A stretch of 47,167 bases of DNA from Roseateles sp. (lineage in GTDB: Bacteria; Pseudomonadota; Gammaproteobacteria; Burkholderiales; Burkholderiaceae_C): contig JACDQM010000118.1 in the NCBI GenBank assembly GCA_015657635.1, positions 1-47,167 on the forward strand. Reading direction: 5' to 3'. The position numbers and the translations under genes are program-made. The notes under the pieces were generated by a model. It had not been told where the DNA came from and ran no database searches. It worked only from the letters and a program-made list of their open reading frames with translations. Of the stretch, positions 18,136-30,798 are shown piece by piece (the first letter of the stretch is position 1; every line of letters starts with the position of its first letter).

Positions 18136-19074
18136 ATGAGCCGCTCCACCACCGCCGCCGCCGCACAAGCCGTCTCACTGATCGGCGCCCCCACCGACAT
18201 CGGTGCCGGCGCGCGCGGCGCCAGCATGGGCCCTGAAGCCCTGCGCGTGGCCGGCATCGCCGCCACGCTGGAAAGCCACGGCGTCGACGTGCTGGACCGC
18301 GGCAACCTCAATGGCCCGTCCAACCCCTGGCTGCCGCCCGTCGATGGCTACCGCCACCTGCCCGAAGTGGTGGCCTGGAACCAGGCCGTGCACGACGCCG
18401 TCTACGCCGAGTTGAAGCTGGGCCGCATGCCCATCCTGCTGGGCGGTGACCACTGCCTGGGCCTGGGCTCGATCAGCGCCGTGGCGCGCCACTGCCGCGA
18501 GGTCGGCAAGAAGCTGCGCGTGCTGTGGCTCGATGCCCATGCCGACTTCAACACCAGCCAACTCACCCCCAGCGGCAACATCCACGGCATGCCGGTGGCC
18601 TGCCTATGCGGCTTCGGCCCGCAATCGCTGATCGAGATCGGCGGCCAGGTGCCGGCCATCAACCCCAAGTGGGTGCGCCAGATCGGCATCCGCAGCGTCG
18701 ACGCGGGCGAGAAGCGCTTCGTGCACGAGCAGGAGCTGGAAGTCTTCGACATGCGCTACATCGACGAGATGGGCATGCGCCACACCATGGAGCTGGCGCT
18801 GGCCACTCTGGACGCCAACACCCATCTGCATGTCAGCTTCGACGTCGATTTCCTCGATCCCGACATCGCCCCCGGCGTGGGCACCACCGTGCCCGGCGGC
18901 CCCACCTACCGCGAAGCCCAGCTCTGCATGGAAATGATTGCCGACACCGGCCGCATGGCCTCGCTGGACGTGATGGAACTGAACCCGGCGCTGGACCTGC
19001 AGAACAAGACGGCCAAGGTGGCGGTGGATTTGATTGAGTCCTTGTTTGGCAAATCGACTTTGATGAGAAAGTGA
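18136..19074 (+). CDS. rocF: Arginase
   Basis: A 312-residue ureohydrolase that hydrolyses arginine to ornithine and urea. The manganese-binding motifs are intact: GGDHCLGLGS, DAHADFNT and SFDVDFLDPDIAPGVGT. The substrate segment SGNIHGMP and the closing ALDLQNKTAKVAVDLIESL are typical of arginases rather than agmatinases. It follows the LOG-family gene by 13 bases with a GAAGGA ribosome site. With the ornithine cyclodeaminase at 10328 it completes a path from arginine to proline. No urease genes are in the window. Confidence 0.93.
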   Translation: MSRSTTAAAAQAVSLIGAPTDIGAGARGASMGPEALRVAGIAATLESHGVDVLDRGNLNGPSNPWLPPVDGYRHLPEVVAWNQAVHDAVYAELKLGRMPILLGGDHCLGLGSISAVARHCREVGKKLRVLWLDAHADFNTSQLTPSGNIHGMPVACLCGFGPQSLIEIGGQVPAINPKWVRQIGIRSVDAGEKRFVHEQELEVFDMRYIDEMGMRHTMELALATLDANTHLHVSFDVDFLDPDIAPGVGTTVPGGPTYREAQLCMEMIADTGRMASLDVMELNPALDLQNKTAKVAVDLIESLFGKSTLMRK

Positions 19075-19280
19075 GTTTGCCCTGCCTGCAACGAGTGGCA
19101 ATTGGCGCTCGAATTGAAGGGTGGAGAACAGTGCACGGCCCGTCGACCGGCGACTCAGGCCGTTAGTCCTCGCCGGATTGCACGCTGCGATTCCGTCCGA
19201 GCGCTTTTGCCGGTACAGCGCTGCGGCCTCGTCAGAGATCAAGCACTCAGCCGTCTCCTGCGCAGTGAACTGCGCATCCG
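19075..19280. other. Intergenic stretch between arginase and element B, no assigned gene
   Basis: No convincing gene or terminator was found in these 206 bases. A minus-strand frame stays open here but continues as an antisense shadow of arginase, and it has no recognisable family. The only clear local structure is a small hairpin at 19259-19276 (tgcgcagt, two-base loop ga, actgcgca), five bases before element B. Confidence 0.5.
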
Positions 19281-19404
19281 CTAGGGAAGCTCTGCAGAAG
19301 GCGGCGCAAGGCCGGGTCGTGCGGATCGGGATGGGATGCAAGGCGCAGTTTGCTGCCGATAGCCGTGGCTATTGGCGAGAACTGCAACGCCGCAGTCCGC
19401 GCGA

Positions 19405-22796
<3,392 letters not shown>

Positions 22797-22797
<1 letters not shown>

Positions 22798-23615
22798 CAG
22801 GGCCGGTCGGCTGGCTTGCCGAGATAGCGTTGCATGGCCTCGATCACCAGTTCGGGGTTGCTCATGTGAGCGCAATGCCCGGCTACATCCAGCACCTCCA
22901 AGGCGCTGCCTGCCAGATGCCTGTGCAAGTATTCGCCGACCGAGCGCGGAGCCAGCGTATCGTGCGCATGTTGCAGGATCAGACTCGGGCAGCGCACCTT
23001 GGCAAGGTCGGCGCGATTGTCGGCAAAGAAGGTCGCGCGGGCGAAGACACGCGCCCGATCCGGATCGGTGGAACAAAAGCTCTGTTCCAGTTCGGGCGCC
23101 GCGTCTCCGGCGCCTGAACTCCCTGCCACCACTGGGGCCAAATAGCTGGCCCAGCCCATGTAGTTCTGATCCATCAACGCCAGCAGCCCTTCCAGATCCG
23201 CGCGCTCGAACCCGCCCGTGTACTCCGGTGGGTGGTTCAGGAAGCAGGGCGAGGGGCCGATCATCACCATGCGCTCGAACAACTCAGGCCGCGCGAGATG
23301 GGCCAGCATCCCGATGCTGCAGCTCACCGAGTGGCCGACAAAGGTCACGCCGCGTTCAAGCCCGAGCGCGTCGCAGACCTCGACCACGTCCCTGGCATAG
23401 CCGTCCAGCCGGCTGTAGCGCACCGGGTCGAAGGGCGTCGCGTGCGACGCCGGGCCGCTGCCGGTGTAGTCCATCAGCACCTGCCGGTGCGTGGCCGCAA
23501 AGGCCGGGGTGATGCGCGACCACATGCCCTGGTGGCAGCCGAAGCCATGGGCATACAGCAGCACGGGGCCTTGTTCACCCACGACGGTGACTCGATTTCT
23601 TTGCAATATGTCCAT
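22797..23615 (-). CDS. RsbQ-like alpha/beta hydrolase
   Basis: A 272-residue alpha/beta hydrolase closely resembling Bacillus subtilis RsbQ and the related KAI2/D14 receptor-hydrolases. Shared features include HGFGCHQGMW, the nucleophile elbow GHSVSCSIGML (S96), MIGPSPCFLNHPPEYTGGFE, NYMGWASYLAP, FCSTDPDRARVFA, D219 in QHAHDTLAP and H247 in AGHCAHMSNP. From memory, the triad positions match those of RsbQ. In Bacillus, RsbQ is needed by the PAS-containing phosphatase RsbP for energy-stress signalling, probably by supplying a small ligand. Here the gene overlaps a PAS-rich hybrid kinase (TGATG), so it most likely serves that kinase. The product or substrate is unknown. Confidence 0.9.
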
Positions 23616-23752
23616 GGTCTCGTTCCCTCTCGTGGCGTACCGTTGGGCAGCCAGTGCGCAACGCCGCGCAGCCAGCCCGAGGGCCGGCCGATTGTTGCAG
23701 TGAATGCGCAGGAGGCGGCACCCTTTCGAAAGGCCGCTTCAGAGCTTGTCGA

Positions 23753-24586
23753 TCAGGCGCTGACGATCCAGCCCTCCACCGGATCGACCACCGCAGGCAT
23801 GCCGTAGCCCGGCTGCCCGTCCGCCCAGCCGGCTTGCAGCAGGCACAGCACGGCGTCGAGCCGGTCGCCGCTGGCGTCGTCCACCAGTGCCTCGCGCTGC
23901 GCGTGGCTGAGCTTCAGGCGCAGGCCCAGGCGGGTGCGGCCCTGCTCCAGCGCTTCCAGCAGGTCCTTGCGGGCAATCAGGCGTTCATCGGTCTGTTTGG
24001 CGCGGTCGTCGCTCTTGTAGCTGCGCCGGCCCAGCACTTCGCGCGCCAGCAGGCCGGGATAGGCCTCCAGCGCCACGCGCTGCGCATCGCCCACATGCAG
24101 GCCCGGCAGATGCACGCCGGCCTCGATCAGGCGCGGCACGCCGGCGTGCAGCATGTAGGCCACCGGCGGGTTGACCCACTTCATCGACGGCGAGGCGCCG
24201 GCCGGAATGTCGGTGGCGCGATGGGCGAACTTGCCGCCCACCGGGCGGGCGGCGCAGAAGGCACTGAACTGGGCGCGGATCTCGGCGCGGCTCAAGGCGG
24301 CGTAATGCGCCATCAGCGCCGGCCATTGCGCCGGCCAGCCCAGGCTCTGCACCAGCTCACGCGGCAGACCGAAGGGAAAATCGAAACCGCCCAGCCAGGG
24401 GCCGGGCCGCTGCAGCAGCGCGGCAAAGTCATCCAGGCTGGGCAGGGCCTGCAGGCCTTCCAGCAGCAAGACCTGGCCCCGCCGGCGCCCCAGGGCCACG
24501 GTGATGGGTTTGCGACGTGTGGGCGAACTGCTGAAATCCACGCCCAAAAGCTGGTGCGTGTTGCTTGAAGCTTGGCTAGAGTGCAT
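23753..24586 (-). CDS. DUF429 domain-containing protein
   Basis: A 277-residue protein with the start of the DUF429 family (LLGVDFSSSPTRRKPITVAL), a RNase H-like fold with an early acidic residue. FDFPFGLPRELV, KWVNPPVAYM and DDASGDRLDAVLCLLQA fit the same family, the last giving conserved acidic residues late in the chain. Its function is unknown; the fold suggests nuclease or nucleotide-related activity, but that is inference. The ATG at 24586 is chosen because the upstream open frame is antisense to the S10 peptidase, which is transcribed divergently from 24641. Confidence 0.8.
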   Translation of the reverse strand: MHSSQASSNTHQLLGVDFSSSPTRRKPITVALGRRRGQVLLLEGLQALPSLDDFAALLQRPGPWLGGFDFPFGLPRELVQSLGWPAQWPALMAHYAALSRAEIRAQFSAFCAARPVGGKFAHRATDIPAGASPSMKWVNPPVAYMLHAGVPRLIEAGVHLPGLHVGDAQRVALEAYPGLLAREVLGRRSYKSDDRAKQTDERLIARKDLLEALEQGRTRLGLRLKLSHAQREALVDDASGDRLDAVLCLLQAGWADGQPGYGMPAVVDPVEGWIVSA

Positions 24587-24640
24587 CGGCCGCACTTTAT
24601 CGAGTACGGCGACCGGACGAGACCACAAGGACATCCCGCC

Positions 24641-26143
24641 ATGAGCAACACGCCCGCCGAGAACACCAAGACCGATGAGGCGCCCAAGCCCGCCAGCTCC
24701 GCAGCCACGCCGCCATTGTTGGAGCGCCTGGTGGTCACCGAGCACAAGCTGCAACTCGGCAGGAAGACACTGCACTACACCGCCACCTGCGGCACGCTGG
24801 TGCTGCGCGAGCCGCAGATCAAGGACGGCGAGCACAAGGGCGAGCACACCCGCGCCAGCGTGTTCTTCATCGCCTACACGCTGAAGGACGTGAAGGACCC
24901 GGCCCAGCGCCCGCTGACCTTTTCCTTCAACGGCGGGCCGGGCTCGTCCAGCGTGTGGCTGCACCTGGGCATCCTCGGCCCACAGCGTGTGCCGGCGGAC
25001 GAAGCGGGCAACTGCGGCGCAGCGCCATTCACACTCACCGACAACGAGCACACGCTGCTGCTGGACTCTGATCTAGTCTTTATTGATCCGGTGGGAACCG
25101 GCCACTCGCGTATGGCCGAGGGCCAGAAGGTGGCCGAGTTCCACGACTACCAACGCGACCTGGATTCGGTGGGCGAGTTCATCCGCCTGTACCTGACACG
25201 CTGGAGCCGCTGGGCCAGCCCCAAATACCTGATCGGCGAGAGCTATGGCACCACGCGCAGCGCCGGCCTGTCGCGCCATCTGCAGGAGGCGCACAACATC
25301 CACCTCAACGGCCTGATGCTGATCTCGATGGCGGTGGACTTCCAGACCCTGTCCTTCGACCATGGCAACGAGCTGCCCTACCCGCTCTACCTGCCCACCT
25401 ACGCCGCCACCGCCTGGTATCACAAGGCCTTGCGCGAGACGCAGCAAAAGAAGCCGCTGAAGCAGGTGATCGCCGAGGCCGAAGCCTTTGCCAATGGCGA
25501 CTACTGGCTGGCGCTGATGCAGGGTTCGCGCCTGGGGCTGGCCGAGCGCCAGCACATCGCAGAGACGGTGTCGCTGCACACCGGCCTGAGCACTGACTAC
25601 GTGCTGCGCTGTGATCTGCGGCCCAACGAGTTCCGCTTCTTCAAGGAACTGCTGCGCCAGCGCGGCCAGACCGTGGGCCGGCTGGACAGCCGCTTCCTCG
25701 GCCAGGACCGCGACGACGCCGGCGAGCAGCCCGAGGAAGACGCCAGCATGAACAATCTGGTGGGCGCCTACGCCGTGGGCATCAACCGCCTGCTGCGCGA
25801 GAAGCTCAACTACGAGAGCGACCAGCCCTATCTGGTGATGGCGCCGCTGTGGAAGACCTGGGCCTGGAAGGATTTCGAGAACCGCTATGTCAATGTCGGC
25901 GACAGCCTGCGCCGCGCGCTGCATGCCAACCCGGCGATGCGCGTCTATGTGGCCAGCGGCTACTTCGATCTGGCCACGCCGCATGCCGCCGGCGACTACA
26001 CGCTGGCGCATCTGGGCCTGCGCGAGAACCTGCAGGGCAATATCCAGGTCAGCTATTTCGAGGCCGGACACATGATGTACATCCACCAGCCTTCCTTGAT
26101 TCAGATGGCGGCGGAACTGCGTGCCTTTGTGCGTGGCGATTGA
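24641..26143 (+). CDS. S10 family serine carboxypeptidase-like peptidase
   Basis: A 500-residue serine carboxypeptidase-family protein. Present are the oxyanion segment FSFNGGPGSSSVW, the nucleophile IGESYGTTRSAGL, the acid in VASGYFDLATPHAA and the histidine in FEAGHMMYIHQPS. It starts MSNTPAENTKTDEAP and lacks a signal peptide, whereas eukaryotic S10 enzymes are secreted or vacuolar; many bacterial members are exported too. The ATG at 24641 follows a weak purine stretch and is 54 bases from the divergent DUF429 start. The substrate is unknown; C-terminal removal of residues from peptides is expected. Confidence 0.88.
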   Translation: MSNTPAENTKTDEAPKPASSAATPPLLERLVVTEHKLQLGRKTLHYTATCGTLVLREPQIKDGEHKGEHTRASVFFIAYTLKDVKDPAQRPLTFSFNGGPGSSSVWLHLGILGPQRVPADEAGNCGAAPFTLTDNEHTLLLDSDLVFIDPVGTGHSRMAEGQKVAEFHDYQRDLDSVGEFIRLYLTRWSRWASPKYLIGESYGTTRSAGLSRHLQEAHNIHLNGLMLISMAVDFQTLSFDHGNELPYPLYLPTYAATAWYHKALRETQQKKPLKQVIAEAEAFANGDYWLALMQGSRLGLAERQHIAETVSLHTGLSTDYVLRCDLRPNEFRFFKELLRQRGQTVGRLDSRFLGQDRDDAGEQPEEDASMNNLVGAYAVGINRLLREKLNYESDQPYLVMAPLWKTWAWKDFENRYVNVGDSLRRALHANPAMRVYVASGYFDLATPHAAGDYTLAHLGLRENLQGNIQVSYFEAGHMMYIHQPSLIQMAAELRAFVRGD

Positions 26144-26214
26144 ATCCCACAGGGCTTGACGGCGGCGGCGCGGCCACCGATGCTGGAGGCAACATCTCGG
26201 TCCCGCGTGCCTCC

Positions 26215-27891
26215 ATGAGCAGTGTCCCCGCCGCCAGCCCTACGGCATTCGAACAGCTTCTTGCCCAGGCCGGCATCGACGGCCTCGATGGCCGCTACCG
26301 TGAGGCGATGCTGCAGCTCGACCGGGCCTTGGCGATCTGCCCCGACGATCGCCCCGGCGACCGCGCCCGCGCGCTGGCCCTGCAGGCGCATTTCCATCCG
26401 CGCCTCGGCCAGCTGCAGGCCAGTGTGCGCTGCGCCAGCCAGGCCGTGGTGCTGGCCGAGCCCCTGGGCGACGACAAGGTGCTGGCCGATGCGCTGACCT
26501 CGCTGACCTTCGTCTATGCCCAGCTGCTGATGGGGCGTGACGCGCTGAGCTGCGGCTTGCGCGCGCTGGCCGCAGCACGGCGCTGCGGCGATGCGGCGCG
26601 CGAAGGCTGGGCGCTGAACCGCATCGGCGTCGCGCATGCCAGCCTGGAGAACCCCTCCCGCGCCTGCGAGACCACCGAGCAAGCCCTGACCCTGGCGCTG
26701 GACAACGGCCTGACCGAACTGGCCTTCGGCTGCCTGAACAACCTCGCCTATTTCTGGCTGCAGCGCCACAGCGACGCCATCAAGCGTGGCGACGCCACCA
26801 TGCTGGCGCTGTCGCAGCGCCAGGCCCTTGAGCTGGCCGAGCAGGCCACGCGGGCGGCGCGGCGCGCCTCCAGCCCGTTCACGATCGCGGTGGCGCTGTC
26901 CAACCTCTGCGAGGCCCTGCTGATCGGCAACGATGGCGAGACAGCGCTGGCGCTGATCGACGAATACGAGGCCCTCTCGCAGCGCCACGGCTATGGCGAG
27001 TTGGCCCAGCAAGCCGGCACGCAGCGCGCCCAATTGCTGCGCGCCAAGGGCCAGCTGCGGCCCGCACTCGACAGCCTGCTGGCGCTCAAGCGCGGTGACG
27101 CCGGAGCACTGAGCCCGAAGCTGCTGCGCAGCGTGACCCGCGACCTGTACACGACCCACAAGGAATGCGGCGACTACCGCGAGGCACTGGCCGCGCTGGA
27201 GCAGCTGGTGGATCTTGAGCGCCAGATTGCGCAGGACACCATGGCGCTGCAGGGCGAGGTGCTGCTGATCCGCGAGGAAGTCACGCAAGCCCGGGAGCGC
27301 GCCGATGTGGCGCAGCGCGATGCCGAGCGCGAGCGCGAACGCGCCGGCGAGCTCGAGCGCGAACAGCAGCGCCTGCGCGACGAGGCCGCCGCCTGGGACC
27401 GCGCCGCGCATGAGGATGCCCTGACCGGCCTGCACAACCGCCGCCATGCTGACGCGATGCTGCAGATGCTGGCCGAGAACGCCCGCCGTGACGGCCGGCC
27501 GCTGGTGCTGGCGATGGCCGATGTCGACCACTTCAAGCGCATCAACGACGAGCATGGCCATGCGGTGGGCGACCGCGTGCTGCAGCAGCTGGCGCTGCTG
27601 CTGCGAAACGGCCTGCGCGATGCCGACCTGCTGGCGCGCATCGGCGGCGAGGAATTCCTGATCGCCCTGTTGAACATGGGCACGGCCAAGGCGCAGGAGG
27701 TTTGCGAACGTCTGCGCCAGTCGGTCGCCAGCCACGACTGGAGCGCCGTGGCGCCGGGGCTGCAGGTGACGGTCAGCATCGGCGTTGCAGCGGCCGACGA
27801 GGCGGTGGACGCGCAGCGCATGTTCGAGCGTGCGGATCGCGCGCTCTACGCGGCCAAGAACGGCGGCCGCAACCGGGTGGAGCTGGGTTAG
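26215..27891 (+). CDS. TPR-containing diguanylate cyclase
   Basis: A 558-residue soluble protein. The first 350 or so residues are helical repeats of the tetratricopeptide type (for example YREAMLQLDRALAI, GWALNRIGVAHASLENPSRA, YREALAALEQL). A coiled coil rich in E and R (QARERADVAQRDAERERERA) leads to a GGDEF domain starting HEDALTGLHNRRHAD. The active-site loop is IGGEEF, and RDAD five residues before it is an intact product-inhibition site. It should therefore make cyclic di-GMP in response to a partner bound by the repeats. The start at 26215 is the first ATG after the S10 peptidase gene. The stop TAG is shared with the left end of element C. Confidence 0.9.
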   Translation: MSSVPAASPTAFEQLLAQAGIDGLDGRYREAMLQLDRALAICPDDRPGDRARALALQAHFHPRLGQLQASVRCASQAVVLAEPLGDDKVLADALTSLTFVYAQLLMGRDALSCGLRALAAARRCGDAAREGWALNRIGVAHASLENPSRACETTEQALTLALDNGLTELAFGCLNNLAYFWLQRHSDAIKRGDATMLALSQRQALELAEQATRAARRASSPFTIAVALSNLCEALLIGNDGETALALIDEYEALSQRHGYGELAQQAGTQRAQLLRAKGQLRPALDSLLALKRGDAGALSPKLLRSVTRDLYTTHKECGDYREALAALEQLVDLERQIAQDTMALQGEVLLIREEVTQARERADVAQRDAERERERAGELEREQQRLRDEAAAWDRAAHEDALTGLHNRRHADAMLQMLAENARRDGRPLVLAMADVDHFKRINDEHGHAVGDRVLQQLALLLRNGLRDADLLARIGGEEFLIALLNMGTAKAQEVCERLRQSVASHDWSAVAPGLQVTVSIGVAAADEAVDAQRMFERADRALYAAKNGGRNRVELG

Positions 27892-28053
27892 TGTCCTGTC
27901 CCGCAAGTTCCTGCACATGAAGCCGCGTCTTCCGCGCCAGTCCTGCGTTGTGAATCCTCGCGATACCACTGGGTATCGCTGCGGTTCACGCCTTGGTCTG
28001 ACACAGAATCCATCGGCTTCATTTTGTGTAGCTACTTGCGGGACAGGACACTA
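27889..28053. mobile_element. MITE-like element C (165 bp) with 20-base perfect terminal repeats and a structured core
   Basis: The ends 27889-27908 and 28034-28053 are perfect 20-base inverted repeats beginning TAGTGTCCTGTCCCG. Inside, tgaagccg and cggcttca pair again, and the shared core lies at 27944-27995 on the plus strand with apical stem gcgatacc/gggtatcgc and lower stem gtgaa/ttcac. The left TA is part of the TAG stop codon of the diguanylate cyclase, so the insertion kept the stop. There is no coding capacity. The perfect ends suggest a recent insertion. Confidence 0.78.
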
Positions 28054-28098
28054 GCCAGCGTACAGTCAGCCGCGTTGCGTCCCCCACTGCTTCCTGCC

Positions 28099-29151
28099 AT
28101 GAACCCTGCTCTCGTCGACGTGCTGCGCGGCAGCCATCTGGAATCGCTGCATGCCGGCGCGCTGGCCATCGTCGATGCCGATGGGCACAGCGTCTGTGCG
28201 CTCGGCGATGTCGAGCACCCGGTCTTTCCGCGCTCGGCCTGCAAGGTGCTGCAGGCGCTGCCGCTGGTGGCCAGCGGCGCGGCCGAGCGCTTCGGCTTCA
28301 CCGATGCCGAGCTGTCCATCGCCTGCGCCTCGCACAACGGCGAGCCCGAGCATGCGGCCACCTCGCTGGGCATGCTGCGCAAGCTGGGCCTCGATGAGCG
28401 CGCGCTGGAATGCGGCACGCAGTGGCCCAGCCGCGAACCGGTGCTGCGCGGCATGATCGAACGCCGCGAAACCGCCAGCGCGCTGCACAACAACTGCTCC
28501 GGCAAGCATGCCGGCTTCGTCTGCCTGGGCTGCCAGCTGGCGATTGCCGAAGGGCGCGATCCGGCCGAGTTCGTGCACGGCTACATCGCAGCAGACCACC
28601 CGGTGATGCGCGAGGTGACGGCCGCGCTGGCCGCCGCCACCAGCACCGACCTGACACGCGCCCCGCGCGGCACCGATGGCTGCTCCATCCCCACCTTCGG
28701 CATTCCCTTGAAGCAGCTGGCGCTGGCCTTCGCCCGCGTCGGCACCGGCCAGGGGCTGAGCGAGGGCCATGCGCGCGCGGCGCGGCGCCTGCGCCAGGCC
28801 GTGGCGCGCGAGCCCTTCTATGTCGCCGGCTCAGGCCGTTTCGACACGCTGGTGATGCAGGCCCTGGGCGAGCGCGTGTTCTGCAAGGTCGGGGCCGAAG
28901 GCGTCTACTGCGCCGCGCTGCCCGAGCGGGGCTGGGGCGTGGCGATCAAGATCGACGATGGCGCGGTGCGCGGCGTCGAGGTGGTGATGGCCGCCGTCAT
29001 CGAGGCCCTGTTGAGCCTGGACGACAAGCAGGCCGCGCTGATCGGCGGCTACGCCCGGCCCGTGCTGCAGAACTGGCGCGGCACCGAGGTGGGCAGCCTG
29101 CGCCCGACACCGGCCTTGCTGCAGGCGCTGTCGGGCTTCAGGCCAGCTTGA
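28099..29151 (+). CDS. Asparaginase (PF06089, thermolabile L-asparaginase type)
   Basis: A 350-residue protein of the asparaginase family known from Rhizobium etli, which is unrelated in sequence to E. coli AnsA/AnsB and hydrolyses asparagine to aspartate and ammonia. Conserved motifs are [14 protein letters not shown] (active-site SxxK type), ASHNGEPEH and the zinc/substrate segment [11 protein letters not shown]. The C-terminal [10 protein letters not shown] and [12 protein letters not shown] also fit. The ATG at 28099 is chosen because an earlier in-frame ATG lies inside element C. Its end overlaps the convergent chemoreceptor gene by 14 bases. Confidence 0.88.
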   Translation: MNPALVDVLRGSHLESLHAGALAIVDADGHSVCALGDVEHPVFPRSACKVLQALPLVASGAAERFGFTDAELSIACASHNGEPEHAATSLGMLRKLGLDERALECGTQWPSREPVLRGMIERRETASALHNNCSGKHAGFVCLGCQLAIAEGRDPAEFVHGYIAADHPVMREVTAALAAATSTDLTRAPRGTDGCSIPTFGIPLKQLALAFARVGTGQGLSEGHARAARRLRQAVAREPFYVAGSGRFDTLVMQALGERVFCKVGAEGVYCAALPERGWGVAIKIDDGAVRGVEVVMAAVIEALLSLDDKQAALIGGYARPVLQNWRGTEVGSLRPTPALLQALSGFRPA

Positions 29152-30694
29152 ACACCGCCACCGTGCCGGCCAGCTGATCGGCCTGCAGCTGCAGGCTCTG
29201 CGCCGCAGCGGCGCTCTCTTCCACCAAGGCCGCGTTCTGCTGGGTCATGGAATCCAGCGTCTGGATCGCCTGGCCGATCTGGGCGATGCCGTCGCGCTGC
29301 TCGCTGCTGGCGCTGCTGATCTCGCCGACGATGCCGTTGACCCGCTCGATCGAGGCGACGATGGCCTGCATGGTCTGGCCCGCCCGCTCCACCAGCGCCG
29401 AGCCGCTCTCCACGCTCTCGCCGCTGCTGCTGATCAGGCTCTTGATCTCCTTGGCAGCATCGGCTGAGCGCTGGGCCAGCGCCCGCACCTCGGACGCCAC
29501 CACCGCGAAGCCGCGACCCTGCTCGCCCGCCCGTGCCGCCTCGACCGCCGCATTCAAGGCCAGGATATTGGTCTGGAAGGCAATGCCATCGATGACGCCG
29601 ATGATGTCGGCGATCTTGGTGGAGGACTGACTGATGCGCCCCATGGTCTGCACCACCTCGCCCACCTCCGAGCCGCCGCGCCGCGCCACTTCAGCCGCTT
29701 CATGCGCCAGCTGGCTGGCCTTCTGTGCCGCTTCGGCGTTGTGGCTGACGCTGGCGGTCAGCTGCTCCATCGCCGAGGCCGTCTCTTCCAGGTTCGAGGC
29801 GGCCTGCTCGGTGCGCATGCTCAGGTCCTGGCTGCCGATGGCCACCTCGCGTGAGGCGGTGGCGATGCCATCGGTGGCGCTGCGCACGCCGGACACCACC
29901 TCGCGCAGCGCCGTCTGCATCTCGTCCACGCTGCGCATCATTGCGGCAGTTTCATCGGCGCCCTGGGTCGAGATCGGCTGGCTCAGATCGCGCTGCGCGA
30001 TCTGCCGCGCGCTCGCCACCGCCTCGCCCAGCGGCTTCAGAATCGAGCGCAGATTGAAGACGGTGAAGGCCCCGATCACCACGATGCTGATCGCCATCAC
30101 CAGCATCAGCGACCAGCGGATGCGGGCCTCCTCCGCGGCCAGCCGGGCCACTTCGGCATCGGCATGCTCATCGATCAGCTTGGTCATCTCGGCCAGCTGC
30201 TTGTCGAGCTCGCGCACCGGGCCCTTGATCGGCTCGGTGGCCTGGTTTGCCGACGCGGTGTCGGCAAACTCGCCCTTCACCAGGCGCGCGTGAACGCCCT
30301 GGAAGCCATTGCGGTAAGCCTGCAGCGACTTCACCATCTCGGGCGGCAACTTCTTGACCGCCGGTGCGATGTCCAGCTTCTCGACGGTACCCAGCCCTTG
30401 GACCACCTTCTCGAAGGTAGCCTCCCAGTCGTTCTTGTAGCGTTCGACCAGCTTGGCATCGGCCAGATTGATCAGCAGGTCTTTTTCATAGCGGCGCAGA
30501 TTGCCGACACCCGCTCGGATGTTTGCAAGATTGGTCAGCGACACGACATCGTGGTCGGAAAAGTGCTGGAATTGGGCGCGCGCCTGAGAGAGGCTGAAGA
30601 GCCCGAACCCGCCGACCGCAATCAGCATCAAGGCCGCCAAACCCGACAGGAAGAAAAGTCGAGTACGAATGGAAAAGCTCCGCAAATCCAGCAT
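29138..30694 (-). CDS. Methyl-accepting chemotaxis protein
   Basis: A 518-residue chemoreceptor. A first membrane segment ([20 protein letters not shown]) is followed by a helical periplasmic four-helix-type sensor (about 45-190, containing [12 protein letters not shown]). A second membrane segment ([19 protein letters not shown]), a HAMP domain and a long signalling hairpin follow, with the conserved tip [28 protein letters not shown] nearly complete to consensus. No C-terminal receptor-methylase pentapeptide is seen; it ends VAVFKLA. An AGGAG ribosome site precedes the ATG. It lies 104 bases downstream of hutF on the same strand, which hints at, but does not prove, a link to histidine-related chemotaxis. 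Confidence 0.93.
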   Translation of the reverse strand: MLDLRSFSIRTRLFFLSGLAALMLIAVGGFGLFSLSQARAQFQHFSDHDVVSLTNLANIRAGVGNLRRYEKDLLINLADAKLVERYKNDWEATFEKVVQGLGTVEKLDIAPAVKKLPPEMVKSLQAYRNGFQGVHARLVKGEFADTASANQATEPIKGPVRELDKQLAEMTKLIDEHADAEVARLAAEEARIRWSLMLVMAISIVVIGAFTVFNLRSILKPLGEAVASARQIAQRDLSQPISTQGADETAAMMRSVDEMQTALREVVSGVRSATDGIATASREVAIGSQDLSMRTEQAASNLEETASAMEQLTASVSHNAEAAQKASQLAHEAAEVARRGGSEVGEVVQTMGRISQSSTKIADIIGVIDGIAFQTNILALNAAVEAARAGEQGRGFAVVASEVRALAQRSADAAKEIKSLISSSGESVESGSALVERAGQTMQAIVASIERVNGIVGEISSASSEQRDGIAQIGQAIQTLDSMTQQNAALVEESAAAAQSLQLQADQLAGTVAVFKLA

Positions 30695-30798
30695 CGTGCA
30701 CTCCTGCTCGGTCAACCGGTTCAACCACGCCTGCAGACTATCCCTTTGAGCAGCGTTTGAGAAGCGTTGACTCTGCGAACCTGTCACCGCTCTTGGGG

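Noticed and set aside
18604..19341. Minus-strand open frame covering the arginase end and the following gap
   Set aside because: Most of it is antisense to arginase. The part in the gap (around QETAECLISDEAAALYRQ) matches no family I recognise and has no ribosome site.
22798..23076. A longer N-terminus for the hybrid kinase
   Set aside because: The extra 93 codons overlap the RsbQ-like hydrolase in another frame and are rich in R, S and G. The ATG at 22797 overlaps the hydrolase stop and begins directly before the first PAS domain.
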